DNA from: Clostridia bacterium
GTDB taxonomy: Bacteria; Bacillota; Clostridia; TANB77; CAG-508
Reading direction: 5' to 3'
Assembly: GCA_022796725.1 (NCBI GenBank)
Contig: JAAWJE010000012.1
Span: forward strand, 1-41,503
Length of the DNA stretch: 41,503 nucleotides
Shown: piece after piece, positions 41,198 to 41,503 of the stretch
Layout of the letters: every line of letters starts with the position of its first letter
How positions within the stretch are numbered: position 1 is the first letter of the stretch
Program-made: the position numbers and the translations under genes
The notes under the pieces: generated by a model
The model's database searches: none
The model's input: only the letters and a program-made list of their open reading frames with translations
What the model was told of the DNA's origin: nothing

Positions 41198-41301
41198 AAA
41201 ATTATGAGGCTGAATTATTTCTATTATATTATTTATTTATTTTTAAGTTTAAATAATAGGTTTACTCTTTTTTTAAAATTATTTTCAGCCTCTATAATTT
41301 T
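41198..41301. repeat. Imperfect inverted repeat enclosing an AT-rich segment
   Basis: AAAATTATGAGGCTGAA (41198-41214) and TTCAGCCTCTATAATTTT (41284-41301), one indel. Confidence 0.7.
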
Positions 41302-41384
41302 CAGTTACTGCCTTTAATACATCTCCTGCTAGGCATATCTTTTTTTATTCTCTAACCTTATAATCTTAAAATATACAACATTTT

Positions 41385-41503
41385 TTATATTATATTTTTT
41401 AAAACTATAGCGTCTCGCCTCGCTCCATCTCCTCCTCTTCTTACTGTCTTTACAAATTCATAGTTATCTCCTACTCTGCTCTCGAATCCTTCTCTTACTT
41501 TCG
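41385..41503 (-). CDS. C-terminal fragment of an unidentified protein running off the right edge
   Basis: Open minus-strand frame ...KVREGFESRVGDNYEFVKTVRRGGDGARRDAIVLKNII*, less AT-rich than its surroundings. Confidence 0.5.
   Translation of the reverse strand, partial: KVREGFESRVGDNYEFVKTVRRGGDGARRDAIVLKNII

Noticed and set aside
41440-41503. Possible tRNA T-arm (TCGAATCC) at right edge
   Set aside because: No GTTC context, no acceptor or anticodon arms; better explained as minus-strand coding sequence.

Overview
AT-rich Firmicutes/Clostridia-type chromosomal window. Spore formation is supported by a CotF-like coat gene pair and a Spo0E-like gene. Most of the window is core housekeeping: rplU-rpmA, yqeY, rpsU, nrdG-nrdD, ftsH, tilS, dnaB, rplI, gdpP, rpoC-rpoB and rpsT. 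Envelope and accessory genes sit between these: an SGNH hydrolase, reverse-order rubrerythrin, a degenerate Ppx/GppA-like ORF, an Lsa-like ABC-F ATPase, a tight mscS/patatin/SDR/MBL/surface-protein gene string, an M16 protease pair, a DedA/COG2426-like exporter, an AI-2E-type permease, and a 1269-aa predicted thioester adhesin with four repeats. No CRISPR array, transposase, prophage module, rRNA or tRNA was seen. The most notable observations are: (i) L27 starts directly at MAHKKG with no room for the Prp protease gene, unlike the usual Firmicutes arrangement; (ii) a 300-aa orphan gene of different composition with its own GC-rich hairpin sits between rpsU and yqeY; (iii) the surface adhesin has invariant K/D/N positions suggesting isopeptide bonds, and both surface proteins have non-canonical C-terminal sorting-like tails; (iv) a Ppx/GppA-like ORF lacks its N-terminal lobe and has a degenerate DIGGGS motif; (v) there are structured leaders at rpoB and nrdD. 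I do not see a clearly new multi-gene defence or mobile system. All family calls come from reading motifs, without database searches.
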